From assembly GCF_900102215.1 (NCBI RefSeq), contig NZ_FNBG01000019.1:39744-103743 (forward strand): a DNA stretch of 64,000 bases, given 5' to 3'. The notes beneath the pieces were generated by a model, which searched no databases, had not been told where the DNA came from, and saw nothing but the letters and a program-made list of their open reading frames with translations. The position numbers and the translations under genes are program-made. This DNA is from Fontibacillus panacisegetis (GTDB taxonomy: Bacteria > Bacillota > Bacilli > Paenibacillales > Paenibacillaceae). Positions 46,830-55,468 of the stretch are shown one piece after another; the first letter of the stretch is position 1, and every line of letters begins with the position of its first letter.

Positions 46830-47423
46830 TTACTGACATAAATGTGATTCCTGATTCTGATCGTTCTTCTGCGGAGCATACACTGCACGTTCCCCGCCAA
46901 TCAGCTTGGGACGTGTCCACGCAGCAGTCACACGCGCTTTTCCGACAAAGCGCCGTGATGGCCGAAATGGAACAGCTACCCGCTGCAAATGCATGCCGAT
47001 CATCGTCTCTCCGATGTCTATCCCGGCATGAGCCTGCACACTTTCAGCCAGACATGGCTCGGACAAATGAGTATAGGCAACCGCAGCCATCGATCCGCCA
47101 GCCTTAGGTACAGGAACAGCAGCTACTTCCGTTAATCCTAACCGCTCTAGAACATCTCTTTCCACAACAAGTGCACGATTCAAGTGCTCGCAGCATTGAA
47201 AAGCAACGTCAAAACCGTATTGCTGCCTGATCCGATCAATCCCTGCGAACAGCTCCGCAGCAATCTCCACTGCACCACCAGTTCCAATACGCTCCCCAGC
47301 TACCTCACTGGTACTTGCTCCAACGACGACAAGTTTACCTTTGCCAAGCTTTGCAATCCCAACGAGCTCCTGCAAAATCTCAGCAACCTGTTCCCGAATC
47401 GCTCCGAGATCTTCCGTATCCAT
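46830..47423 (-). CDS. ywlG: YwlG / TIGR01440 family protein (DUF436)
   Basis: A 197-residue protein of the TIGR01440/YwlG family; function unknown. Recognisable stretches are VVVGASTSEVAGERIGTGG, QCCEHLNRALVVER and HAGIDIGETMIGMHL. I choose the ATG at 47423, after AAAGGGG; a longer frame to 47552 would extend into the leader without a ribosome binding site. Its location between ywlE and glyA agrees with B. subtilis, except that rpiB (ywlF) is absent from the expected position. Confidence 0.87.
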   Translation of the reverse strand: MDTEDLGAIREQVAEILQELVGIAKLGKGKLVVVGASTSEVAGERIGTGGAVEIAAELFAGIDRIRQQYGFDVAFQCCEHLNRALVVERDVLERLGLTEVAAVPVPKAGGSMAAVAYTHLSEPCLAESVQAHAGIDIGETMIGMHLQRVAVPFRPSRRFVGKARVTAAWTRPKLIGGERAVYAPQKNDQNQESHLCQ

Positions 47424-47604
47424 TTTACATGCCCCTTTTCCAAAGATGCCTATACATTCGACACAAACTACTATTATTATACCCAAATTAGTAGCGTCAT
47501 GACGACAAACTTTACATCTTAAGGAATGGATTGACTTTAAGTTCAAGTTCAAAAATCGGCTCCTCGGTGATCAAAAGATGATTATTGAACCTCCTTAAAT
47601 GATG

Positions 47605-47717
47605 AAAAAAGAGCAGGACGCTAATAATAACGTCTTGCTCTTTGCCCAGGCGACCGGCCGTATGTTCCGATGCTCCATCGTGGTTTGATCCACTCTTGTC
47701 GCCAGTTACATCGGATC
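47605..47717 (-). ncRNA. ZTP/ZMP (pfl) riboswitch with expression-platform terminator
   Basis: Reading the minus strand from 47717, GATGTAACTGGCG, then a GTGG...CCAC hairpin, GATGGAGCATC, and finally CGGTCGCCTGGGCA (ending near 47644) match the conserved parts of the pfl/ZTP aptamer (ACUGGCG, GGAGC, CGCCUGGGCA). Immediately after it, GAGCA-AGACG...CGTCC-TGCTC folds into a terminator ending TTTTTT (47605-47640). This class turns genes on when ZMP/ZTP rises, a sign of 10-formyl-THF shortage, and glyA is one of its usual targets. Here it precedes ywlG and glyA. Confidence 0.88.
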
Positions 47718-47739
47718 TTCATTATGGTATTAGAATAAA

Positions 47740-48110
47740 GCATAAGTCGAACAAATGCAACCCAATTTAATACGAAAAAAATGCTGGTAAACGGGAGGGG
47801 CGAGCGGCAAACGGGACAATGTGCATCAAAAGTGACGCTGAAATGGTGGGTGGAGTGGCAAATGGGAAGTTCATTAAATAAGGTAGTTATTTTCCCCTAT
47901 TTCACGATTTCGCGCTAATTATCAGATAATAGGGGAACTTTTTTCCTTTATGATTAGTGAAACTACCCAAAGTTGACCCAAATGTGCCTTCATTCGGAAA
48001 ATAAAGGAAAAATATTCCTCTATTATATAAATTTATATCAATTTCAATTGAATAGCGTACTTTTTTTCCTTTACCCTCCCTCTCTCGAGAGAGTTCCAGG
48101 TACAAGAAAA
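47740..48110. other. gene-free stretch between the riboswitch and ywlE
   Basis: I find no convincing gene. A 67-codon minus-strand frame (47902-48105) has no ribosome binding site and a low-complexity composition. Around 47785-47875 there are imperfect GGCAAACGGGA/GGCAAATGGGA repeats. Around 47890-48075 AT-rich inverted segments with CCCCTATT...AATAGGGG and runs of T look like a dispersed intergenic repeat. In B. subtilis rpiB lies at this place. Confidence 0.45.
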
Positions 48111-48698
48111 TTAGTTGTCGTTATCCGCCCTGTCTAATTTATCAAGCAACTTGCCAAGAGCTTCCCGAATTTCTGTCGCTGTACGATCATATATTTCTCG
48201 CGACCCACCAAATGGATCGGAGATATCATAAATCGGCAATCGCCGCGCGATCTCATTGATCCGGCGTATTTTCGCCTCATTTTGCGGATTGCCCAGAGCT
48301 CGATCCAGTTCCACATCGGCTATCAACTGCTGCAGTTCCTCCTGATCCGCTAAAACCGATTTATTATCCTCGACATACTCTTTTAAAGAGTACACTTTAT
48401 CAGCAGTTTGAGGGAACGAGTAGATGACTTGGCGCTTGTGGCTCTCTGTAAGGGTAAGGATCAAATCCGCCCACGATACCAGTTCCCCTCCGAGAGGAGT
48501 GGATGTAATGTTGTCCTTTATCCCTTGGTCTTTTAATACGGCTTCAGCGAGCAGCGACATAGACGTTCCTTCCAAAGCAGCAACCCCCGCAGAGCGTACC
48601 TCCACTCGTAGCCCTCGCTCCCGAGCCAGCTTGCGCAGCATACCTTCCGCCATAGGGCTGCGGCAAGTATTACCCGTACATACAAACAATATTCGCAT
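48111..48698 (-). CDS. ywlE: protein arginine phosphatase YwlE-type (low-MW phosphatase)
   Basis: A 195-residue low-molecular-weight phosphatase. The P-loop is CTGNTCRSPMAEG at the N-terminus; the Thr after Asn in the loop is the feature linked to phosphoarginine specificity in YwlE. The general acid Asp lies in the late IYDISDPFGGS loop. The protein is longer than the usual 150 aa because of an inserted segment (VEDNKSVLADQEELQQLIADVELD region). In Bacillus it opposes McsB arginine kinase. The neighbourhood ywlG-ywlE-mntP supports the identity. Confidence 0.88.
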   Translation of the reverse strand: MRILFVCTGNTCRSPMAEGMLRKLARERGLRVEVRSAGVAALEGTSMSLLAEAVLKDQGIKDNITSTPLGGELVSWADLILTLTESHKRQVIYSFPQTADKVYSLKEYVEDNKSVLADQEELQQLIADVELDRALGNPQNEAKIRRINEIARRLPIYDISDPFGGSREIYDRTATEIREALGKLLDKLDRADNDN

Positions 48699-48747
48699 CT
48701 ATGTCCACCTCTTTATTTTTCGCAAAACTGCACTTACTCATATTGTA

Positions 48748-49308
48748 TCAAAAGATAAACATCAGACCAAACGCCAGTAGTATAGCTCCACCTGCTGCTT
48801 CCCCATATTCACCAAGGCTTCGGCTTACACCACTACCCAGAGCCAGTCCGATAATAGACATCAGTCCTCCCAAAAGGCCGAATGCCAGCACCGTTAGCAT
48901 CAAATTGCTGTGAAACATGCCCAGCGATACTCCTACCGAAAAAGAATCTATGCTCACACTAAGCGAAAATAACATAACTCCAAAATAGGTTCGATGATTG
49001 ATGGGCTGAAAGCCGCTGCCTTTTATCGAGCTAATGATCATATGTGAGCCAAGCAGCAGAAGCAACCCACCGGATACATACCTGGACAAGTGACCTAACA
49101 ATAACCCGACATACTGACCCGCAAAAATACCGAGCAGCGGCATCAGGACATGGAATAGCGCTACTCCGCTTCCGATGCGGATCACGTCTCTGCGCTGTAC
49201 TCCACGCATTCCAACGCCGATCCCTAGAGAAAAGGCATCCATTCCCAGTGCAATCGCCATGAGAAGAATCGTCATTAGCTCCCCAAGCTGCTCATAAGCC
49301 TCAGCCAT
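48748..49308 (-). CDS. mntP: manganese efflux pump MntP
   Basis: A six-helix membrane exporter of about 186 residues with two related halves, each with an acidic motif in a helix (GMDAFSLGIGVG in the first, SIDSFSVGVSLG in the second). The motifs carry the Asp residues used for Mn2+ export. I choose the ATG at 49308, after GGGGGATGGCGGT; a longer frame to 49371 has a polar, unlikely N-terminus. No yybP-ykoY manganese riboswitch is visible upstream. Confidence 0.87.
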   Translation of the reverse strand: MAEAYEQLGELMTILLMAIALGMDAFSLGIGVGMRGVQRRDVIRIGSGVALFHVLMPLLGIFAGQYVGLLLGHLSRYVSGGLLLLLGSHMIISSIKGSGFQPINHRTYFGVMLFSLSVSIDSFSVGVSLGMFHSNLMLTVLAFGLLGGLMSIIGLALGSGVSRSLGEYGEAAGGAILLAFGLMFIF

Positions 49309-49395
49309 ACCGCCATCCCCCATTGTCCAAGAATCTCTTGTACAACCATATGCAAGGCGGCCAAGCTTCATGACTCATTCTCAGACTTAAGAGGA

Positions 49396-49421
49396 AGTTC
49401 AAAAAGCTATCTTTTTGAACT
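49396..49421. terminator. hairpin after the Na+/H+ antiporter gene
   Basis: AGTTCAAAAAG-CTAT-CTTTTTGAACT is a perfect 11-bp stem about 20 bp downstream of the antiporter stop. There is no T-run after it, but the stem's own A/T arms may serve. It probably ends the antiporter transcript. Confidence 0.55.
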
Positions 49422-49442
49422 CTCTTTTGAACATCTATGTCT

Positions 49443-51479
49443 TTACTCTTCTTCCTCGTGCTCTAGAATGCCTGCTTCTAGATAATTCATGTACTGTCTT
49501 AACTTAGTGGTCGAAGAAAAGCTAAGCTCACCTTTCTCGAACATGGATTGCAACTCGTTGCGCTGCGCTTGAATGGCTTTGATCCGAAGCTCATTTTTAT
49601 ACTGATCAAATGCGTCCTCATCATTTTCATCAATTACATTTTTATGTCCATTCTGAAGACGTGCGATCAATTCATTATAATGGGCTATAACAGACAATGC
49701 GGCTCCGCGATTGCTATCATTCATTTGAGCCTTGATTGCATTTACCGCAGCTGTACTTGTCCGCAGTCTCGTAGCTCGCAGTCTCCCAAGCTGGTCAGCC
49801 GAAAGCTTCTTATGCGTCTTTTTCAAAAACGGCTTCATAAATATCCGCTGAATGCGATAAAACGATACTAGAACTTGCATTTTTATTTTGTTCGACATGA
49901 CGACTTCCATTTGATCTACGATTCCCTGAATCTTAACGGCCAGCTCATCACTTATTTCGCCGTGATCCAGCATTTTTTGAATCTCCAAACGCTCCGCCTG
50001 AATCCCTACAAGACGAAGATTCAACACTACTTTATTCCTTTTCGAATTCGACCAATCGTGGTCCTTCTCATTTTGCTGTTTGAAAATCTGACGATGGTAA
50101 CTGGATATTACTTCTGCTGCAGCCGCACGATTGCTATCGTTAGTCGCTTCTTTAACAGCGGTGATGCCTGCTTTCAGCATTTCAATGCGTACTTCACGCT
50201 CGCGCGTTTCTTCATTGTCGCCTTCACTATCTGGTTTTTTCGAAATCAATGGTAAAAAGACACTTGCGATAATCAAAGAGACGAGAATAACTCCGGCAGC
50301 CAGAAAAATGATCAGATCACGCTCAGGGAATGGACTTCCATCCTGCAGCACATACGGAATAGAAAACGCCGCTGCCAAGGTAACCGCACCACGCACACCA
50401 GACAAAGAAATCAAAATGGATGAGGTCAGCTTTGGTCTCTCCATCTCTTCTCCGGTATCTAAAAGCCAGGATCCTTTCCAGAACAAGTACACCCATACAA
50501 AGCGTAATAAAATAAGACCCGCAAAAATAATCCCAATAAAGCCTACTACCTGCAAATTGCTATATTCCGGACTTTCAATTATCGTTTCCGTCGCTCCGGG
50601 AATTTGTAATCCAAGAATGACAAATACAAGCCCGTTCAAAATATAAAGAATAACGGACCATGTATTATTAGATACGACCTGCAACTCAGGCTGCAAGGAT
50701 TCTGAACGATCCCGTTCAACAGCGTGAACAATCCCGCCTGCGACAACAGCCAAAATACCGGATAAACCAAATTCCTCCGTAATGATGTATATAAGGAATG
50801 GAGTTAAAATTTGAATCAGCATATGTATCGTAACGTCTTCCATCCCTAACCTACGAATGAACATACGTATCCATACGATAATAAAAGAAACAACCGCCCC
50901 GCACACAAGCCCCCCGATCGCAATCCACAAGAAGCTGAGTGCAGCATCAGTAATGGAAAATACGCCTGTTACTGTGGCAGCTACCGCAAATTTAAACGCC
51001 ACAAGTCCTGAAGCATCATTCATGAGAGACTCGCCCTCTAACAGCCGCATGATTCCTTTTGGCAAATGAATACGTCCTGCCAATGCCCCAACCGCTACAG
51101 CATCTGTCGGAGACAAAATAGCCGCAAGCGCAAATGCAGCAGGCAGCGGGATACTCGGTATAAGCCAGTGAATGAGATAACCTCCAGCAAATACTGTGAC
51201 AAATACCAGACCAAGCGCAAGCAATAAAATCGGTGATCTCAGATTCCACAGATCTTCTCTTGGCGTTCTTTTGCCGTCATTAAAAAGCAGCGGTGCAATG
51301 AACATCACAAGAAACAATTCCGTATTTAATTCCAGATGAAGCCCTAATGGCAGTAAGGCCACGAGCGTTCCAAGAATAATTTGAAGCAAAGGAACCGGAA
51401 CAAACGGTATGAACCGATTCAGCACATTGGATACCCCAATAAGTCCAAGCATAATAAGTACTAGTTCAAAAACTTCCAC
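49443..51479 (-). CDS. CPA1-family Na+/H+ antiporter (NhaK/YvgP-like)
   Basis: A 678-residue protein: about 12 membrane helices over the first 400 residues, then a long charged cytoplasmic tail. The ion-binding motifs are ILSPTDAVAVG and LLEGESLMNDASGLVAF. The tail contains two similar helical segments (ATNDSNRAAAAEVISSYHRQ and AQMNDSNRGAALSVIAHYNE). This suggests an internal duplication of a regulatory domain. I choose the GTG at 51479, 7 nt after GGGAGG; a TTG five codons earlier overlaps the site. It probably serves sodium and pH homeostasis. Confidence 0.88.
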   Translation of the reverse strand: MEVFELVLIMLGLIGVSNVLNRFIPFVPVPLLQIILGTLVALLPLGLHLELNTELFLVMFIAPLLFNDGKRTPREDLWNLRSPILLLALGLVFVTVFAGGYLIHWLIPSIPLPAAFALAAILSPTDAVAVGALAGRIHLPKGIMRLLEGESLMNDASGLVAFKFAVAATVTGVFSITDAALSFLWIAIGGLVCGAVVSFIIVWIRMFIRRLGMEDVTIHMLIQILTPFLIYIITEEFGLSGILAVVAGGIVHAVERDRSESLQPELQVVSNNTWSVILYILNGLVFVILGLQIPGATETIIESPEYSNLQVVGFIGIIFAGLILLRFVWVYLFWKGSWLLDTGEEMERPKLTSSILISLSGVRGAVTLAAAFSIPYVLQDGSPFPERDLIIFLAAGVILVSLIIASVFLPLISKKPDSEGDNEETREREVRIEMLKAGITAVKEATNDSNRAAAAEVISSYHRQIFKQQNEKDHDWSNSKRNKVVLNLRLVGIQAERLEIQKMLDHGEISDELAVKIQGIVDQMEVVMSNKIKMQVLVSFYRIQRIFMKPFLKKTHKKLSADQLGRLRATRLRTSTAAVNAIKAQMNDSNRGAALSVIAHYNELIARLQNGHKNVIDENDEDAFDQYKNELRIKAIQAQRNELQSMFEKGELSFSSTTKLRQYMNYLEAGILEHEEEE

Positions 51480-51583
51480 TATTTGTCCTCCCAACGGCTG
51501 CCAAGCGTGTCATAAAAAAGGTTATTCATAGTAATAACATTTTTTAAAGTCCTATTGCAAGCAAGCGTGAACAAAAGGAGGCA

Positions 51584-52444
51584 TTATTCATCAAGGCCGA
51601 ATAGATCCAGTTGTTTAGGCGGTAGATCTACAGCAGCCATACCAAGAATCCCACTCATTTCCTTAGCATTGGAAGCGGCGTCTCCACCTGAATTGTTATT
51701 AAGAATCATGCATATTTCCTTCGTGCCTCTGGATTCCAATACAGCCAGATTATCGCGCCACTCTAAAAGCTCTTCCGTATTATACCGATACAGATTTCGT
51801 ATTTCTCTCCAGTTCGGAGCGCTGCCCTGACTCCAGCCTTCAGCATTTCGCCCATGAAGACGAACAATGGTAAGGTCAGGGTTAGTGGGCTCAAGTACCG
51901 TAGGAACAGAACCCTGCCCCACTTGTGGTTCATCACAGACTATATGAATCCAGCCTTCTTTACGCATAAAGGATAATGTTCCTTCTTTAGTATCAGGAGT
52001 AAACCAGCTCTGATGACGGAATTCGAGAGCGAGCGGAAGATTTCCCATCCATCTTTTGACCGCACGAAGCTGACGTACATGTTCAGAGGTACAATCAAAC
52101 CAAGGTGGAAACTGGAACATGATCGCCTTCAACCGACCTGCTTCTATTACGGGAGAAATCGAATCCAAATATGCCCGAAACATCTCTCCTGGCCCGTCAT
52201 AAGGCGATTTACCGCGAGTATGCCCCGTCATTCCCTGATAAGCTTTTAGGATAAAGCTAAAATGCGGCGGTGTCTCACTCAACCAGCGGCGATAAGTATC
52301 CTGATTAAGTATGGCATAGAAAGAACTATCCACCTCCACTACAGGAAAATGCTTCGCATACATCGTGAGCTTTTGCCTTGCAGAAGTGCCAGGAGGATAT
52401 AAGTCAGGGTGCTCCCCCCAGCCGGTAAGTCCGATGGAAATCAT
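51584..52444 (-). CDS. DUF72 family protein (YecE/YunF-like)
   Basis: A 286-residue TIM-barrel-type protein of the DUF72 family. Typical stretches are SIGLTGWGEHPDLYPPG at the start, FPVVEVDSSFYAI, FQFPPWFDCT, ALEFRHQSWF, and the C-terminal ICMILNNNSGGDAASNA. The function is not established. I choose the ATG at 52444, after AAGGAGGCG; a longer frame upstream has no such site. It is separate from the antiporter gene by about 100 bp. Confidence 0.87.
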   Translation of the reverse strand: MISIGLTGWGEHPDLYPPGTSARQKLTMYAKHFPVVEVDSSFYAILNQDTYRRWLSETPPHFSFILKAYQGMTGHTRGKSPYDGPGEMFRAYLDSISPVIEAGRLKAIMFQFPPWFDCTSEHVRQLRAVKRWMGNLPLALEFRHQSWFTPDTKEGTLSFMRKEGWIHIVCDEPQVGQGSVPTVLEPTNPDLTIVRLHGRNAEGWSQGSAPNWREIRNLYRYNTEELLEWRDNLAVLESRGTKEICMILNNNSGGDAASNAKEMSGILGMAAVDLPPKQLDLFGLDE

Positions 52445-52599
52445 CTGCAACGCCTCCTTCTGATTATTCAGGTAGATTAATGGGTTAGATGGACTGTAAA
52501 CGACTAAAATATGGACCAGAAAATTGTACGATATGGATACAGCTATGATAAAAATTAGGTTAGGACTGATGCAGGACACGATAAGAGTTACGCTGATTG

Positions 52600-52800
52600 G
52601 ATGGATTGAGACTGCTGGAACTGACTGTGATGGACCGTGATAGACTGTGATTACTTCGAATGGGTGGGATTACTGCAACTGACCGGAACACTGCAACTAT
52701 TTGGGATTACTGTAACTGATTGTGATTTGTGATGACTGCAACTGGGTGCGATTACTTCGACTGACCGCGATGACTGCAACTGGGTGCGAATTACTAGGTT
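52600..52800. repeat. degenerate tandem repeats (GACTGCAACTG type)
   Basis: The spacer upstream of the DUF72 gene contains many copies of GATTACTGCAACTG-like units. The clearest is a 21-bp segment repeated at 52731-52751 and 52769-52789 (period 38 bp). I see no gene in it. It may derive from replication slippage, like the 8-bp repeat at the end of the window. Confidence 0.6.
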
Positions 52801-52865
52801 AACTTTAAATTTGAATACTGATGTGCTTAGAGAATGCGGCTAACTAGATTAAAATTTGAGAAATT

Positions 52866-53045
52866 GCTGCAGAAGTGCATCTCTTTACCATCATGTTAGT
52901 CGGTATAGAAAAATCCCTGCGAAAATGCAGGAATTTTGTACTTCATTTCAAGTTTTGGAGCTAAAACAGTTAGATTGCTGCACTTTTGCAGGCTTTTCTA
53001 CCTTGATGTACGATTGCAGTGCAAAAACCTGCACTTTTACCAGTT
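52866..53045. repeat. four-copy TGCA palindrome array B
   Basis: Four palindromes of the form CTGCA-N4-TGCAGG, some degenerate, have centres at about 52873, 52923, 52984 and 53035, so the spacings are 50, 61 and 51 bp. This repeats the layout of array A at 10674-10851 (51, 62, 50). The third copy (TTGCTGCACTTTTGCAGGCT) is almost identical to the third copy of array A. It lies between the DUF72 gene and the Sua5 gene. Confidence 0.7.
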
Positions 53046-53114
53046 TTTTGTTCTATCAAGCTTATTTCAAGGAGTGATTACCCATAAAATAGGAAAGGGT
53101 CAAGTTGAAACGAG

Positions 53115-54305
53115 CTACACGTGAATCACGTTGTGCCCGGCTGCTTTTAACAGCCGGTTCATCACGGCCGAGCCAAGCCCGTCCTGCGGGCATGACTCGG
53201 CGAGAATGCACGTTACGCCGCGATCATCGAAGCGGCGTAACGCGGCATAGAGACGATGCGCAGCCGTCTCCAGCGCCGCTATGCTGCCGAGCGACTCCAC
53301 GCAATCCGCGCGGTAGCGAGGGAGGTGCTCGTCAAAGGCGAGCACTCCCGTCGTCTCACCGCGCTCGGCCGCTGCGTCCAGCTCGGCCTGGATGCGGGCC
53401 GCCACCCTCTCGGGGGCGGCTCCCGCAACAATACGCATTGCGCCGCGGGGCGCATAATGCGTATACTTCATTCCCGGCGCACGCGGCGCCGGGATATCCA
53501 CGCCGCCCGCCTCCAGCAGGGCGGCGTCCAGCCGCACGCCCGCGGTGGCTACGCGGGCGAGCTGCCGGGCCGTGATCCCGCCAGGGCGGAGCACGGTCAC
53601 AGTGCCATCGGCGCCGACCTCGACAACCGTCGATTCGACGCCAACACCCGTTGGCCCGCCGTCGACGATTCCGTCGATGCGGCCGGCCAGGTCCTCGCCG
53701 ACGTGGCTTGCCAGCGTCGGGCTCGGTCGCCCGGACCGGTTGGCGCTAGGCGCTGCCACCGGGCAATCCGCTGCGGCAATCAGCCGCAGCGCAATGTCGT
53801 GGGCGGGCATGCGCACGCCCACGGTGGACAAGCCCGCCGTCACGCAAGGCGAGACGGCGCCGGGCGCTACCGGAAGCACCACCGTCAGCGGCCCCGGCCA
53901 AAACGCCTCCATAAGCCGACGCTCCGTCTCGTTCACTCTTGTGACGAGACCATCGAGCTGGCTCATGGAGGCAATATGTACGATCAGCGGATTGTCGGAT
54001 GGCCGCCCCTTTGCGGCAAATACCGCCTCCACCGCTTCCGTATTTCTCGCATCTGCACCAAGACCGTATACCGTCTCCGTAGGAAATGCGACCGTCCCAC
54101 CTGAAGCCAGTATTTCCCCTGCTTCCTGCAAAGCAGCTGCAAGCTGGGCGTCATCGTCCTTCAGGATCTTTCCTGACTGTGACTCCACAAAAACCATCGC
54201 ACCCGTAACATCCCACATTCGGGTGTCACGCTGCTCTAAATGCGCTAAACTCTCATTTTTTCCTGACTTCTGATTATTTCCTGTATGTCGAAGGTTATTG
54301 TCCAC
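53115..54305 (-). CDS. ywlC: L-threonylcarbamoyladenylate synthase (Sua5/YwlC)
   Basis: This enzyme makes threonylcarbamoyl-AMP from threonine, bicarbonate and ATP for the tRNA t6A modification. The YrdC domain (about residues 50-240) contains GGTVAFPTETVYGLGAD, KGRPSDNPLIVHI and PSANRSGRPSPT. The C-terminal Sua5 domain begins near APGMKYTHYAPRG. It is about 396 residues from a weak GTG start (54305), and the true start could be the ATG at 54218. Bases about 53140-53990 are far richer in G+C than the start of the gene. Confidence 0.9.
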   Translation of the reverse strand: MDNNLRHTGNNQKSGKNESLAHLEQRDTRMWDVTGAMVFVESQSGKILKDDDAQLAAALQEAGEILASGGTVAFPTETVYGLGADARNTEAVEAVFAAKGRPSDNPLIVHIASMSQLDGLVTRVNETERRLMEAFWPGPLTVVLPVAPGAVSPCVTAGLSTVGVRMPAHDIALRLIAAADCPVAAPSANRSGRPSPTLASHVGEDLAGRIDGIVDGGPTGVGVESTVVEVGADGTVTVLRPGGITARQLARVATAGVRLDAALLEAGGVDIPAPRAPGMKYTHYAPRGAMRIVAGAAPERVAARIQAELDAAAERGETTGVLAFDEHLPRYRADCVESLGSIAALETAAHRLYAALRRFDDRGVTCILAESCPQDGLGSAVMNRLLKAAGHNVIHV

Positions 54306-54423
54306 TTGTAATCATCCCAAACTGTAAAATATATTTGCCAGAACACAGAGCAACTCATTAACTACTCTATTATAACCTAACCCATCCGGGATCATAGATA
54401 TTTTGCATCAGAATCGACCTGTT

Positions 54424-55203
54424 TTAGGCAAACAACCCTGTTACCCAATTCCAGAAACCTGTGAGCACATCCCATAAAAAGAATCGAACTTCCGTCTCCT
54501 CAGGATCAGCCTGAACTTGAGTCGCATCCCCTTCGGCTCCAGCAGCTGAAGCTGTCAATTTGGCCGAGGATTCGTTACCAGCCGAACCATCTCCTGCTTT
54601 TGCTTTCGACGCTTCAGCTTTTTTATTTTGTGCTAATGCATCACCGCTTCCAGCATCCACAAAACAAAGCGGAGGAAACAACACACACCACCAATTCTTC
54701 CCGTTCCCTTCACCAAGCGTTACACGAAGCGCTTCGTAATTTCCCGCAGGATAGATGGCACCGCCATACATTTTTGTAGGAAAAGGAACAACGCCTAATT
54801 CCACTGTGTAATCGTAGTTTTTGCCGCTGCTTCTAAGTGTTTGCTCTACGATTTTTTCGACTGAATCCAAATTTTCGCTAATCACGCGCCGAGCATCATC
54901 CAAGCTTTGAGGGTTATCCAATTGCCTTACCCAACTGTTCATTTGCTCCACAACAGCATCACGCACACGCCGCTTAACAATTTGATCGCTGGCTCTATCC
55001 GAATTTGCCAGAATACGAAGCCGAATCGAATCCTGAGGAATCACCTTTTGCCCCTCTACCGCAACTGCGGCCGAATCCACCCTCTGCCCTTCCCATGACA
55101 TCAACAAAATAAAAATACTAAACATAATAAGTGCAATTTGGCGCCCAAGTCTATGATAATTTCCTGATCGACTGCTGCTTTCAAATCTGCCTTGGCTCTT
55201 CAT
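54424..55203 (-). CDS. spoIIR: stage II sporulation protein R (SpoIIR)
   Basis: A forespore signal protein, exported to activate SpoIIGA cleavage of pro-SigE in the mother cell. After a signal anchor (about residues 22-38) the conserved domain includes IRLRILANSDRASDQ, RRVRDAVVEQMN and NWWCVLFPPLCFVD. I choose the ATG at 55203, after GGAGCTGGAG. A C-terminal extension of Ala/Lys/Glu-rich low complexity (about residues 195-235) precedes a last hydrophobic segment. Confidence 0.9.
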   Translation of the reverse strand: MKSQGRFESSSRSGNYHRLGRQIALIMFSIFILLMSWEGQRVDSAAVAVEGQKVIPQDSIRLRILANSDRASDQIVKRRVRDAVVEQMNSWVRQLDNPQSLDDARRVISENLDSVEKIVEQTLRSSGKNYDYTVELGVVPFPTKMYGGAIYPAGNYEALRVTLGEGNGKNWWCVLFPPLCFVDAGSGDALAQNKKAEASKAKAGDGSAGNESSAKLTASAAGAEGDATQVQADPEETEVRFFLWDVLTGFWNWVTGLFA

Positions 55204-55331
55204 GTGTCTCCAGCTCCCCTCACGCAACCTTCTGATGTCTATCAGTATGTCCGTAATAGAGAGAGTTAAACCTATGAATCTATAAATCTATGAAATAATC
55301 AAGTGGTATAGGTATAGTGCTTTTCAGATGG

Positions 55332-55401
55332 AGTTGCATTAAATACACTTAATTCCCCTATAAATAGCTTTTTTCCTAAATTAATTGCATAACATACAAC
55401 T
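55332..55401. repeat. 70-bp inverted repeat in the spoIIR-rodA spacer
   Basis: The arms AGTTGCATTAAATACACTTAA and (complementary strand) AGTTGTATGTTATGCAATTAA match at most positions and enclose CCCCTATAAATAGC. The region is AT-rich. It resembles a dispersed intergenic element; similar AGGGGAA/TTGCAA-type segments occur at 47900-48060. No gene is supported here. Confidence 0.45.
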
Positions 55402-55468
55402 GCAGTATCTATTTTAAAAGAAGATGACTCTAATTCTCTAAAATAAGTGTATTTTGTACAGTTACTAT

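Noticed and set aside
47902..48105. 67-codon minus-strand ORF downstream of ywlE
   Set aside because: No ribosome binding site, AT-driven composition, overlaps inverted repeats.
53256..54104. Long plus-strand ORFs opposite the Sua5 gene
   Set aside because: High G+C removes stop codons in all frames; these are shadows of the real minus-strand gene.
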